In this document: in pieces, positions 25,977-33,846 of the stretch
Layout of the letters: every line of letters begins with the position of its first letter
Position numbering within the stretch: position 1 is the stretch's first letter
Source: Mucilaginibacter sp. L294
GTDB lineage: Bacteria > Bacteroidota > Bacteroidia > Sphingobacteriales > Sphingobacteriaceae
Assembly: GCF_001636615.1 (NCBI RefSeq)
Contig: NZ_LGEK01000011.1
Location: 33,516-97,515 of the forward strand
Length of the DNA: 64,000 nt
Direction of reading: 5' to 3'
Made by a program: the position numbers and the translations under genes
The notes under the pieces: model-generated
Database searches by the model: none
What the model saw: only the letters and a program-made list of their open reading frames with translations
Told to the model about the DNA's origin: nothing

Positions 25977-26345
25977 GTTCCATTCGGGACAAAATGGAAC
26001 GTAACGGAATAAGGCTTAAATTCATAATTAGCTATAAATCATATATTTAACTAAATAGCTACCCTGGCTTATAATTGGTATTATTGATTCTAAAAAGGGC
26101 GAACCAAGGGCGAAAAAAGGCGAAAAAAAGTCACTTTTTTCTGTTATTTGCCGGTTAATTTCTTGTTCCATTTTGCAAAAAGTGGAACAAAGGGCGGGTT
26201 TTTATAAGTGTTTAATATATAGATTTTTAATATGAAAATTGTGAAGTAAAACTTTAGATAGAAGAACAAAATTTAAATGTTAATTACCTTATTTTCAAGA
26301 TGTTCCATTTGTTCCGCTTGTTCCATTTCTCAGTGGAACAGAACA
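25977..26345. repeat. Cluster of GTTCC/GGAAC palindromes and tandem 9-mers
   Basis: This gene-free stretch holds three inverted pairs of GTTCCA/TGGAAC: 25977-26000 (7-bp arms), 26163-26190 (8-bp arms TTGTTCCA) and 26302-26345. The last starts with three tandem 9-base units (GTTCCATTT, GTTCCGCTT, GTTCCATTT). Short AAGGGCGAA-like direct repeats occur at 26095-26130. The cluster ends 5 bases beyond the egtD stop and could form the 3' end of the egt transcript. No gene was found in 25870-26349. Confidence 0.65.
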
Positions 26346-26349
26346 AGTT

Positions 26350-27336
26350 TTATTCGGCCGTCCAGATAGCATCTACAAACCATTTTTTGCCGTCGAAAAA
26401 CTGGTTCAATGGTTTAAAGCCGGCCTTCGCTGCCAGTTCATGAGTTTGCTCAACCGCGTATTTTTGAGAGATCTCCATATCGATATATTCATCTTTCAAA
26501 AAGCTGATGGTTTCGTCGCCAATCTTTACTTTCTGGTCGCTAAGGCTGATGAGGTAACTTTTACAGGCGCCTGTTTCGGGGTTATAGGAGGCATAATGGT
26601 CAAACTGGCGGGTGTTAAAGTCGCCGCCAAGCTCGCGGTTTATGCGTTCCAGCAGGTTAAGGTTAAAACGTTTGGTGATACCCTCGCTATCGTTATAAGC
26701 GGCCAAAACGGTTTTCGGGTTTTTCTTCAGGTCGATGCCGATCAGCACCATATCCCCTTCGGATAGGTTGCTGCGCAGTTCCCTGCAAAAGCCCTGGGCT
26801 ACATTAACCGGCATGTTGCCCACGTTAGACCCCAGGAACATCACCACCTTGCGTTTGTTGGAAATAGACGCCGCTTTTTTCAGCATATCAAAATACTCGC
26901 CGTTAAGGCCGGTTATATTGATGCCGGGCAGGGTAACAGGCAGTGTAATATTCAGGTATGATATTACATTTTCTGAGATATCTATGGGCAGGTAGGTAAA
27001 ATCGGCTTTATTGTCTATCAGGTATTTTAGTAACTGGGTTGATTTTGTGGCATCGCCGGCGCCAAGCTCTATCAGGTCGAAGGCGTCGCCACCGGCAATG
27101 ATGGCTTTACAAATTTCGGCGGTTTGGCTGGTGAAGATCTCCATCTCGCAATTGGTGGGGTAGTAATCTTCGCAACCCATCAGCTCCTGGAAAATTTTAT
27201 CGCCCTGGGCGTCATAAAAATATTTCGAATCCAGGCGTTTTGGCGTGGATGTTAAACCTTTTACAACGTCCTTATAGAACTGCTCGTCGGTAAGTACATT
27301 GGTTGTTTGTTGTGCTGCTGTGGTGGTGGAAGCCAT
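26350..27336 (-). CDS. egtD: L-histidine N-alpha-methyltransferase
   Basis: This 328-residue SAM-dependent enzyme trimethylates histidine to hercynine, the first step of ergothioneine synthesis. Family motifs are RLDSKYFYDAQGDKIFQELMGCEDYYPTNCE, FDLIELGAGDATKSTQLL (SAM site), YLPIDISENVI, MFLGSNVGNMP and a downstream LIGIDLKKNP segment. It lacks a fused sulfoxide synthase domain. It is the last gene of a six-gene minus-strand operon, 18 bases after egtB. This neighbour makes the assignment firm, because EgtB uses hercynine. Confidence 0.93.
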   Translation of the reverse strand: MASTTTAAQQTTNVLTDEQFYKDVVKGLTSTPKRLDSKYFYDAQGDKIFQELMGCEDYYPTNCEMEIFTSQTAEICKAIIAGGDAFDLIELGAGDATKSTQLLKYLIDNKADFTYLPIDISENVISYLNITLPVTLPGINITGLNGEYFDMLKKAASISNKRKVVMFLGSNVGNMPVNVAQGFCRELRSNLSEGDMVLIGIDLKKNPKTVLAAYNDSEGITKRFNLNLLERINRELGGDFNTRQFDHYASYNPETGACKSYLISLSDQKVKIGDETISFLKDEYIDMEISQKYAVEQTHELAAKAGFKPLNQFFDGKKWFVDAIWTAE

Positions 27337-27354
27337 AGGTAATATGTTGTGGTA

Positions 27355-28506
27355 TTATTTAGCAAGACGTATGCCAGTAAACTGCCATCGCAGCTCCGGC
27401 TGAAAAAAATTGCGGTATGTGATGCGGCTATGATTAGGCGAGGTAACTTCAGATGCCCCACGTAATACTTTTTGGCCTACCATAAATTTGCCGTTGTATT
27501 CGCCAATAGCACCCGGTGCTTTCGCAAAACCGGGGTAGGGCAGGTAAGCGCTTTCTGTCCATTCCCAGCGCAGGCCCCAGTTAAATTGTTTGGCTGCAGC
27601 CTCCCATTCAAATTCTGTTGGCAGGCGCAGGCCTTTCCATGAGGCATAGGCATAAGCCTCGTAATAGCTGATGTGTGTAACCGCATCATGCATATGAACA
27701 GGCTGTAGGCCATGGTAGGTATAGTTATGCCATTCGCTCTCTATATTGTGCCAGTACATGGGTGCTTGTACGTTATTGGTATTTACCCAATCCCAACCGG
27801 CTGCATGCCAGTGGCGAAAATCGTGATAACCGCCATCGTTTATAAATTCAAGGTACTCGGCGTTGGTAACTAAATCCGGACTTATCTCAAAAGCATTCAG
27901 GTAAACTTTGTGCCGGTTCAGCTCATTATCGAATGAAAAACCTTCGCCCTCAAAACCTATCTCGTAAATGCCTTCGTTCAATTTTATGAATGGCGCGCCT
28001 GTTTTGTCCGATTTTGGCGAAACGTAGTCTTTTGAATAGGCCGGGAACAGCGGGTTATTACCCAGGATGTATTTAATATCGGTCAATAAAAGCTCTTGAT
28101 GTTGTTCTTCGTGGTTAAAGCCGAGCACCAATAATTCCTTTACATTGTCAGTGATGTCGCCGCAGGCAATAAAATTCAGCATAGCATCATCTACATACTT
28201 GCGGTAACGTTTAATATCGATAACAGTTGGGCGGCTCAGGTTACCCCTGTCGGTACGGATAACGCGGTTGCCAACGGTTTCGTAATAGCTGTTAAAAACA
28301 TAATTGTAGTTGGGGTCAAATTCCTGGTATTCGGCGAAGTAAGGTTTCAGAATAAAGGTTTCGAAGAACCAGGTGGTGTGCCCTATATGCCACTTAGGCG
28401 GACTAACATCAACCACAGGTTGTACCACATAATCTTCAATTTGCAGGGGTTCGCAAATTGCTTCGGTACGGTGGCGTACTTTTATGTAACAGTCGGCTAT
28501 GTCCAT
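27355..28506 (-). CDS. egtB: Hercynine oxygenase / sulfoxide synthase EgtB
   Basis: This 383-residue non-haem iron enzyme joins hercynine to a cysteine-containing thiol with O2. The N-terminal DinB-like domain has the probable iron ligands His43 (HIGHTTWFFETF) and His132/His136 (FNHEEQHQELLLTDI). The C-terminal formylglycine-generating-enzyme fold begins around ISPDLVTNAEYLEFINDGGYHDFRHW and contains LRLPTEFEWEAAA and GASEVTSPNHSRITYRNFFQP. No EgtA, EgtC or EgtE gene is adjacent, so the sulfur donor and the C-S lyase are unresolved. It lies 3 bases after the permease-binding-domain gene and 18 before egtD. Confidence 0.93.
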   Translation of the reverse strand: MDIADCYIKVRHRTEAICEPLQIEDYVVQPVVDVSPPKWHIGHTTWFFETFILKPYFAEYQEFDPNYNYVFNSYYETVGNRVIRTDRGNLSRPTVIDIKRYRKYVDDAMLNFIACGDITDNVKELLVLGFNHEEQHQELLLTDIKYILGNNPLFPAYSKDYVSPKSDKTGAPFIKLNEGIYEIGFEGEGFSFDNELNRHKVYLNAFEISPDLVTNAEYLEFINDGGYHDFRHWHAAGWDWVNTNNVQAPMYWHNIESEWHNYTYHGLQPVHMHDAVTHISYYEAYAYASWKGLRLPTEFEWEAAAKQFNWGLRWEWTESAYLPYPGFAKAPGAIGEYNGKFMVGQKVLRGASEVTSPNHSRITYRNFFQPELRWQFTGIRLAK

Positions 28507-28509
28507 AGT

Positions 28510-30081
28510 TTACTTGCTATCTAAATAGCGTTTAAGGTTCGAAATTGTTTTTATGTTTAACTCTTTTGCTTGCTGCTCGCGCATCATTAATGCATACGCA
28601 TTATTAAACCCAATTGGTTTTAACCATTTAATTTGATACCGTTTTTTAAACTCGGCCTGCACGTAATTGTAGGTGCTATCCTTACTTACCTGAAGCTTTG
28701 TAACCGTTTGCGTCGGTGTCTGTAATATTGCCAGCAAGCCGGTGCCGGTGTATTCTGGGTAAACGTCTATCTGGTCGTTGGTCATGGCGTCAAAAACTAT
28801 TTTGGTGCCGCCTAAGCCGGTTTTTGTGGCAACATCATAATTGGTGTAGCCTTTTATCAGCATAGTATACATGCTGGCTAAAATGTACTGCTCGCCAAAT
28901 ATTTTTGAGCCGATACGCACCACGGCTTCATGGCCTCCGCGCTCAGGTTTGTACAGTTTTTTCGATACCAGAAAATCTTTGGCTACCCGCTCGGGTGTTT
29001 GGTGAAGGTAGTCGGTTTTGTAGTTTAGTTCGGTCATTACCGAGTCAGTAATTGTGCCGGCCAGCAGGTTCAGTGTTTTTTCCAGTTCGGGGAATTTACG
29101 CAAGGCGTCTTCCCGAACAATTGGCGCCGCATAATAGGGAGGGAAGATCTTTTTATCATCATCCAGCACCACCAGGTTATAAGCTTTCAAACGCCCATCG
29201 GTACTGTAACCGCTTATTACGTCAAGTTCCTTCTCCTGCGCGGCCTTATACATTACCGCGTCGTTTATCACAATGGTGTGGATCTTTAATCCATATTTGC
29301 TGATGAGGCCCAGGTTGCCATCCTGCCGGCCCATAAACTCGGGCGTAAAGCCTGCCGTAAGCTTGCTGCCATAGGCCGATGGGATGAAGTATAAGCCCGA
29401 TAATAATATCAACAAAACCGGGGCCATCTTAACCGCGCCTTTTATCTTTTTAAAGTTGAGCCTTTGCAATCGCGATAGCAGAAAATCGAACAAAATAGCC
29501 AATGCCGCCGCCGGAATGGCACCTGCCAATATCATATTAGTGTTGTTTAGCGAAATGCCCCCGAAAATAAATTCGCCCAGGCCGCCCGCCGCAATATAGG
29601 ATGCCAGTGTAGCCACCCCTACATTAATCACCGTAGCGGTACGGATACCTGCTAATATAACCGGCATAGCCAGCGGCAATTCTACTTTGAATAATACCTG
29701 CCATTTGTTCATGCCCATGGCTACAGCGGCTTCTTTAACAGATGCATCAACCCCGGTAATGCCCGTATACGTATTACGGATGATGGGAAGCAAAGCGTAA
29801 AGCAGTAAAGCTACGATAGCAGGTTTGGCGCCGATGCCCAAAACAGGGATCATAAAACCAAGTAGCGCAATACTGGGGATGGTTTGTAAGATGCCCGCAA
29901 TGCCCAATACGATACCCGAAAGCTGTTTTTTGCGGGTAATATAAATACCTAAAGGCAACCCAACCAGTACGGCAATAAACAACGAAATAAAAGTAAGGCC
30001 GATATGCTGCATAGTTTGCACGCCAAGCTTATCGGCTTGTTGCTGCATAAATTCCCACAGGGTTTGCTGATGCTCATTCAT
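28510..30081 (-). CDS. ABC importer permease fused to betaine-type binding domain
   Basis: This is a 523-residue fusion. Residues about 10-215 form an OpuBB/ProW-type permease (LAMPVILAGIRTATVINVGVATLASYIAAGGLG). The rest is an OpuBC/OpuCC-type substrate-binding domain, but in permuted order: residues 240-385 hold the half that normally comes last (DVISGYSTDGRLKAY, KKIFPPYYAAPIVRE, TELNYKTDY, ERVAKDFL), and 388-523 hold the half that normally comes first (VRIGSKIFGEQYILASMY, KTGLGGTKIVFDAM, DVYPEYTGTGL, PIGFNNAYALM, ISNLKRYL). The permease-binding fusion is the architecture of EgtU, the ergothioneine importer, and egtB and egtD follow directly. Ergothioneine or hercynine is thus the best substrate guess; glycine betaine or choline is the alternative. 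Confidence 0.88.
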   Translation of the reverse strand: MNEHQQTLWEFMQQQADKLGVQTMQHIGLTFISLFIAVLVGLPLGIYITRKKQLSGIVLGIAGILQTIPSIALLGFMIPVLGIGAKPAIVALLLYALLPIIRNTYTGITGVDASVKEAAVAMGMNKWQVLFKVELPLAMPVILAGIRTATVINVGVATLASYIAAGGLGEFIFGGISLNNTNMILAGAIPAAALAILFDFLLSRLQRLNFKKIKGAVKMAPVLLILLSGLYFIPSAYGSKLTAGFTPEFMGRQDGNLGLISKYGLKIHTIVINDAVMYKAAQEKELDVISGYSTDGRLKAYNLVVLDDDKKIFPPYYAAPIVREDALRKFPELEKTLNLLAGTITDSVMTELNYKTDYLHQTPERVAKDFLVSKKLYKPERGGHEAVVRIGSKIFGEQYILASMYTMLIKGYTNYDVATKTGLGGTKIVFDAMTNDQIDVYPEYTGTGLLAILQTPTQTVTKLQVSKDSTYNYVQAEFKKRYQIKWLKPIGFNNAYALMMREQQAKELNIKTISNLKRYLDSK

Positions 30082-31039
30082 GTGCCTTGTGGGTTTTATA
30101 TTTTGAAAATGCGGCCATCAACTGGTCGAACGTGATGCCTTTTACTTCTTTACTTTTCTCGTCAAAAATATCAAGGCTTTCGCGGGAAGAGAACTTGAAA
30201 GTTTCCAGCGCTTCCCATATACCGGCTTTCGCTGATAATTGCGAAGTGTTTGTTTTTTTACCAGTATCGGGTAGGTGTTCCCAAATATCTATCAGCTTAA
30301 TAATCTTAAATTCCAGTTGCAGGTGCTGCTCTTTTAGAAAATCACTTACAAAATCGTTAGCCGGTTTAAACAACAAGTCGGCGGGTGTGCCAATTTGCAC
30401 TATTTTGCCTTTATCCATCAATGCTATGCGGTCGGCCAGTTCAAAGGCCTCCTGCACATCGTGCGTAACCATGATGATGGTTTTGCGTTTCAATTCATCT
30501 AATGCCAAAAACTCGGCATGTATTTTTGAGCGGGTAACGTTATCCAACGCCCCAAATGGTTCGTCCATCAATAATACCGGAGGATCGGCCACCAAAGCCC
30601 TTGCCAGGCCGATACGCTGTTGCTGCCCGCCGCTTAATTCGTTAGGGTAGGTATTCAAATAGTCTTTTGAGAGGTGCAGCTTTTCCAGCAGTTCATCAAT
30701 TCGTTTTTGGGTTTTGGCCTTATCCCATTTAAGCAGGTTGGGCACAATGGCAATATTTTCGGCAACGGTATAATGGGGGAACAGCCCGTTATTTTGCAAA
30801 ACGTAGCCAATACCACGGCGTAATAGTTCGGCAGGTTGGTCATGGATGTTTTTTCCGTTGATTGCGATAGTGCCGCTATCGGGTTCTATTAAGCGGTTAA
30901 GCATTTTCAGTGTAGTGGTTTTGCCGCAGCCGCTTGTGCCCAAAAGCACCATGTTCTCGCCCTCGTTCACCTCAAAGGAAATACCATCAACGGCTTTTGT
31001 TGTGCCGAAGGTTTTTATAAGGCGTTCAACTTTTATCAT
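30074..31039 (-). CDS. ABC importer ATP-binding protein (OpuBA/EgtV type)
   Basis: This 321-residue ATPase powers the adjacent importer. Walker A is LGTSGCGKTTTLKML, the signature is NELSGGQQQRIGLARAL, Walker B is PPVLLMDEPFGALD, and the H-loop is MVTHDVQEAFELADRI. The C-terminal extension (about residues 240-321) is not a clear CBS pair as in OpuAA or ProV; it contains SLDIFDEKSKEVKGITFDQLM, which resembles one degenerate CBS-like unit. The gene overlaps the permease gene by 8 bases and follows the reductase gene by 7, indicating one operon and translational coupling. Confidence 0.92.
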   Translation of the reverse strand: MIKVERLIKTFGTTKAVDGISFEVNEGENMVLLGTSGCGKTTTLKMLNRLIEPDSGTIAINGKNIHDQPAELLRRGIGYVLQNNGLFPHYTVAENIAIVPNLLKWDKAKTQKRIDELLEKLHLSKDYLNTYPNELSGGQQQRIGLARALVADPPVLLMDEPFGALDNVTRSKIHAEFLALDELKRKTIIMVTHDVQEAFELADRIALMDKGKIVQIGTPADLLFKPANDFVSDFLKEQHLQLEFKIIKLIDIWEHLPDTGKKTNTSQLSAKAGIWEALETFKFSSRESLDIFDEKSKEVKGITFDQLMAAFSKYKTHKAHE

Positions 31040-31046
31040 ATCCGCG

Positions 31047-32438
31047 TTAATCCTCTAAGCCCATAAAAAGGTTGTTTAACGATTCGGAATAGGTGGGGTG
31101 CGCAAAAACGCAGTAGCGGATCCTGTCGTAAGTGATACCGCCCTCCATGGCCATCTGTAAAACCGACATGATCTCGCCGCCCTCGGTACCTACAATGGCA
31201 ACGCCCAGTATTTTTTTGGTTTTAGGGTCAACCACGGCTTTCATCATGCCGCGGGTATCGCCGGTTTCAATAGCACGGGCAACATGCGCCATAGGCAGGG
31301 TAGCCACTTTATAATGAAGCCCCTGTTCTTTAGCCTGCGCTTCGGTAATGCCTACACGGCCCAGTTCAGGGTCGGTAAACATGCAGTAGGGGATAGGCCT
31401 GTTGTTTATAGTCAGGTTTTGTTTTTCTATCAGGTTACGGTACACAATGGTGTAATCGTTATAAGAGATATGCGTAAATGACGGGCCGCCTTTTACATCG
31501 CCAAGGGCATAAATACCTTTCACGTTGGTTTCCAGTTTGCCGTTCACTTTGATGTTGCCTTTCTCGTCCATTTTTACGCCGGTTTTATCCAGCCCAAGTG
31601 TATCTGTTTGTGGCGCCCGCCCGATAGCTATCAGCACATGGCTGCATTTTATTTTTTGCTCTTTACCGCCAACGCTAACCGTAGCGATTATTTTGCCTTT
31701 TCCTTTCGATTTGAATTTGGTTGCCTTGGCGTTGGCATGGATGGTGAGATCTTCCTGCTCTAGGATCTTAGTTATCTCGGCAGAGATGTCTTCGTCCTCG
31801 CGGGACAGCAGTCGTGCCGATTTTTCCAGTATGGTTACCTTGCTACCAAACCTGCGGAACATCTGCCCAAACTCCAACCCAATATAATTGCCGCCGATGA
31901 TCAGCAAATGTTCGGGCACTTTTTCCAGATCGAGGATGGTGGTTGAGGTTAGATGATCTATCTCATCCAGCCCCTCAATATCGTTGGGGATAATGGTTTT
32001 GGCACCAGTATTAATGAAAATCAATTCGGCCTTAAACTCTTTGGGCTTTCCCTTTTCAGGCTGCACGCTTACAGTTTTTTTATCGATAAAGGTGGCATCG
32101 CCAAAAAGCAGATCGAGGTTTGGAGTTTTCTCTACCGCTGCCTGCCCACCATTGCGCGATTTAAGTACGATATCATCTTTATGTTTTTTTATCTGGCGCA
32201 TATCAACCTTGTAGCCTTTAATGGTTACGCCCATTTCGTTACAGCGGCTTGCCAGGTAAGCTACGCGCGCGCTGGCTACCATGGTTTTGGTAGGTGTGCA
32301 ACCATCGTTAACGCATGTGCCGCCAATAAAGCGTTTCTCTATAAGTAAGGTTTTTTTACCAGCTTCGGCCAGTTTTTTGGCCAGTGGCGTACCAGCCTGG
32401 CCAGATCCTATTACTATACAATCATATTCCTTCATCAT
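31047..32438 (-). CDS. Mercuric reductase-like flavin disulfide oxidoreductase
   Basis: This is a 463-residue class I pyridine nucleotide-disulfide oxidoreductase. The FAD site is CIVIGSGQAGTPLAKKLAEAGKKTLLIE, the redox-active disulfide is GGTCVNDGCTPTKT, the NAD(P) site is HLLIIGGNYIGLEFGQMFRRFG, and the second FAD strand is VKGIYALGDVKGG. The C-terminal interface shows FAHPTYSESLNNLF, as in the dihydrolipoamide/mercuric reductase branch, but there is no Cys pair at the C terminus for Hg(II). I start at 32438 because its ATG overlaps the DUF427 stop as ATGA. Its position inside the egt operon suggests it could reduce an ergothioneine-derived disulfide, which is a hypothesis only. Confidence 0.87.
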   Translation of the reverse strand: MMKEYDCIVIGSGQAGTPLAKKLAEAGKKTLLIEKRFIGGTCVNDGCTPTKTMVASARVAYLASRCNEMGVTIKGYKVDMRQIKKHKDDIVLKSRNGGQAAVEKTPNLDLLFGDATFIDKKTVSVQPEKGKPKEFKAELIFINTGAKTIIPNDIEGLDEIDHLTSTTILDLEKVPEHLLIIGGNYIGLEFGQMFRRFGSKVTILEKSARLLSREDEDISAEITKILEQEDLTIHANAKATKFKSKGKGKIIATVSVGGKEQKIKCSHVLIAIGRAPQTDTLGLDKTGVKMDEKGNIKVNGKLETNVKGIYALGDVKGGPSFTHISYNDYTIVYRNLIEKQNLTINNRPIPYCMFTDPELGRVGITEAQAKEQGLHYKVATLPMAHVARAIETGDTRGMMKAVVDPKTKKILGVAIVGTEGGEIMSVLQMAMEGGITYDRIRYCVFAHPTYSESLNNLFMGLED

Positions 32439-32716
32439 TCGGTTATTTGCACCCCTTTCCAAAAGGCTATGTAATTGGTAATATGGACAGCTTCGGCCTT
32501 TGGAGCAGGGTAGTACCATGCCGCATCCGGGTTTTGCTTGCCATCAACCTCAAGCGTGTAATAAGAAGCAAGGCCTTTCCACGGGCAGGTGGTTTGCGTT
32601 GAGCATTCCCGAAGAAATTCGGGGTTAACGCTATCCTTAGGGAAATAATGGTTTCGCTCTACCACAATGGTATCATCACTTTCGGCAATTACCCGGTTGT
32701 TCCAAATGGCTTTCAT
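32435..32716 (-). CDS. DUF427 domain protein
   Basis: This 93-residue single-domain protein starts at 32716 (MKAIWNNRVIAESDDTIVVE); codons further upstream are open but not family-like. DUF427 marks are the VVERNHYFPKDSV strand, TTCPWKGLASYYTLEVDGK and DAAWYYPAPKAEAVHITNYIAFW. The fold is a small beta-tent of unknown function that often sits beside redox or SAM-dependent genes. It is the first gene of the six-gene egt operon, with an ATGA overlap into the reductase gene. Confidence 0.85.
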   Translation of the reverse strand: MKAIWNNRVIAESDDTIVVERNHYFPKDSVNPEFLRECSTQTTCPWKGLASYYTLEVDGKQNPDAAWYYPAPKAEAVHITNYIAFWKGVQITE

Positions 32717-32732
32717 AAGGTTAAGTGTTTTA

Positions 32733-32749
32733 TATAAAGGTACTTTATA
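32733..32749. promoter_or_regulatory. 17-bp palindrome upstream of the egt operon
   Basis: TATAAAG-GTA-CTTTATA, with perfect 7-bp arms, lies 17-33 bases before the operon's first start codon. It is a plausible operator or 5' leader hairpin. The regulator is not identified. Confidence 0.35.
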
Positions 32750-32891
32750 AGTATTGGAAATATAAATAGCCAAACGTGTTTTTTGTTTGCCGTATTCTTA
32801 ATTGATGTGGCATAGTGGTTAGTAAATAAGAGGTGAAAAACCTTGCAGAAAAAAAATCTCAAAATTTATTTTTAATTTATTGAGAAACGTA

Positions 32892-32899
32892 TATCTTTG
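32892..32899 (+). promoter_or_regulatory. -7 box of tRNA-Glu
   Basis: TATCTTTG matches the TAnnTTTG consensus and lies 57 bases before the mature tRNA. AT-rich sequence occupies the -33 region. Confidence 0.5.
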
Positions 32900-32955
32900 C
32901 AATCCCAAAATAAGGGGAACGGAATCTAAAATATCAGATTTTGTGACCCAAAAAT

Positions 32956-33027
32956 GGCCCGTTCGTCTAGGGGTTAGGACGTTAGATTTTCATTCTAGAA
33001 ACAGGGGTTCGATTCCCCTACGGGCTA
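32956..33027 (+). tRNA. tRNA-Glu (anticodon UUC)
   Basis: The 72 bases fold into a full cloverleaf. The acceptor stem pairs GGCCCGT with ACGGGCT (first pair G-U), the D arm is TCTAGGGGTTAGGA, the anticodon stem-loop holds TTTTCAT with anticodon TTC, and the T arm has AGGGG-TTCGATT-CCCCT. The discriminator is A and the 3' CCA is not encoded. A strong terminator follows after 2 bases, so it is a single-tRNA transcript. Confidence 0.97.
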
Positions 33028-33029
33028 CG

Positions 33030-33062
33030 AAGCCGCTTTACGAAAGTAGAGCGGCTTTTTTA
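33030..33062 (+). terminator. Intrinsic terminator of tRNA-Glu
   Basis: AAGCCGCT pairs with AGCGGCTT around a 12-base loop, followed by a T tract. Confidence 0.85.
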
Positions 33063-33199
33063 TTATTTAATATGTAGCAGCAGGCTACGAGCGTAGGTTC
33101 CGACGTTACAAACTTCCGACAGCTGAAGAGGTGCTTTATTTGAGGCTTACCTTAACCGATTGGTATGGAAGTTTAAGAAATAGCAAGGTACGTAATAAA

Positions 33200-33232
33200 C
33201 CCCGCAGGCTTGCCAGGCAAGGCGCTACGGGG
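33200..33232. repeat. Nested GC-rich hairpin downstream of the YiaA gene
   Basis: Outer arms CCCCG/CGGGG enclose an inner CTTGCC-A-GGCAAG stem. It lies 14 bases past the YiaA-type stop on the minus strand and is followed there by TTTATT, so a weak terminator role is possible. Confidence 0.45.
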
Positions 33233-33246
33233 TGGCAACCGCTACG

Positions 33247-33714
33247 TTACAGCTCTTTATCCTCAAACATCTTTGCGTCGCGGGTGTTTTTTTGTACGGC
33301 AATGGCCGAAAACATACTTAGGCAAAATGCCATGGCGTAAAAACCCTTCTCACTTCGGGCAAGACCTGCATTCCATAGTCCAATCGTCAACAATACCATT
33401 GCTGCAATAGTGGCAAACCAACTCAGGCCGTAGTAAAGGTCCGTAACGGCAAGTCCTTCAGATCTGTCCCTTACGCTTTTTTGTACGGAGATCACTGCGA
33501 ATAAGCCAAATAATAAAATGGTGAAATAATAGCCTTTCTCATTCAATTCCATACTTGCATTCCATAAGCCTATGCAATATCCCACCACTCCTGTTAATAA
33601 GGCAAACCAAGAGGCTCCTATAAATGCGCCAGTTGGTTTAAACGGGCTTCTGACCTTCTCGCCATATTTTACAATAGGTGAATTTTCTTCTGTTCTTTGT
33701 TGTAGCGATTCCAT
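33247..33714 (-). CDS. YiaA/YiaB-family inner-membrane protein
   Basis: This 155-residue protein contains two copies of the YiaAB two-helix unit: FALLTGVVGYCIGLWNAS followed by EKGYYFTILLFGLFAVISVQKSVRD, and FATIAAMVLLTIGLWNAG followed by EKGFYAMAFCLSMFSAIAVQKNTRD. Each unit ends in a conserved QKxxRD motif. Four membrane segments are thus expected. Its function is unknown; family members occur in many proteobacteria and Bacteroidota. It appears monocistronic. Confidence 0.85.
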   Translation of the reverse strand: MESLQQRTEENSPIVKYGEKVRSPFKPTGAFIGASWFALLTGVVGYCIGLWNASMELNEKGYYFTILLFGLFAVISVQKSVRDRSEGLAVTDLYYGLSWFATIAAMVLLTIGLWNAGLARSEKGFYAMAFCLSMFSAIAVQKNTRDAKMFEDKEL

Positions 33715-33846
33715 ATTTATTTTGTTTAATGATTAATATGAAAGCAAATGTCGGGTGCAAAGCAGACTTGAAAAAGTAAGAATACGAGAATAACTGACGA
33801 TATAATTTTATAATTATTGTACCTTTATATACGCCAATACATCTAT

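Noticed and set aside
26095..26135. Short AAGGGCGAA-like repeats considered as a CRISPR array
   Set aside because: Units are about 10 bases, adjacent and without unique spacers; no cas genes are present.
31047..32438. Genuine mercuric reductase (merA)
   Set aside because: No N-terminal heavy-metal domain, no C-terminal cysteine pair and no mer genes nearby.
32880..33077. 65-residue open frame across the tRNA-Glu gene
   Set aside because: It is a by-product of the tRNA sequence; the cloverleaf, promoter and terminator explain the region.
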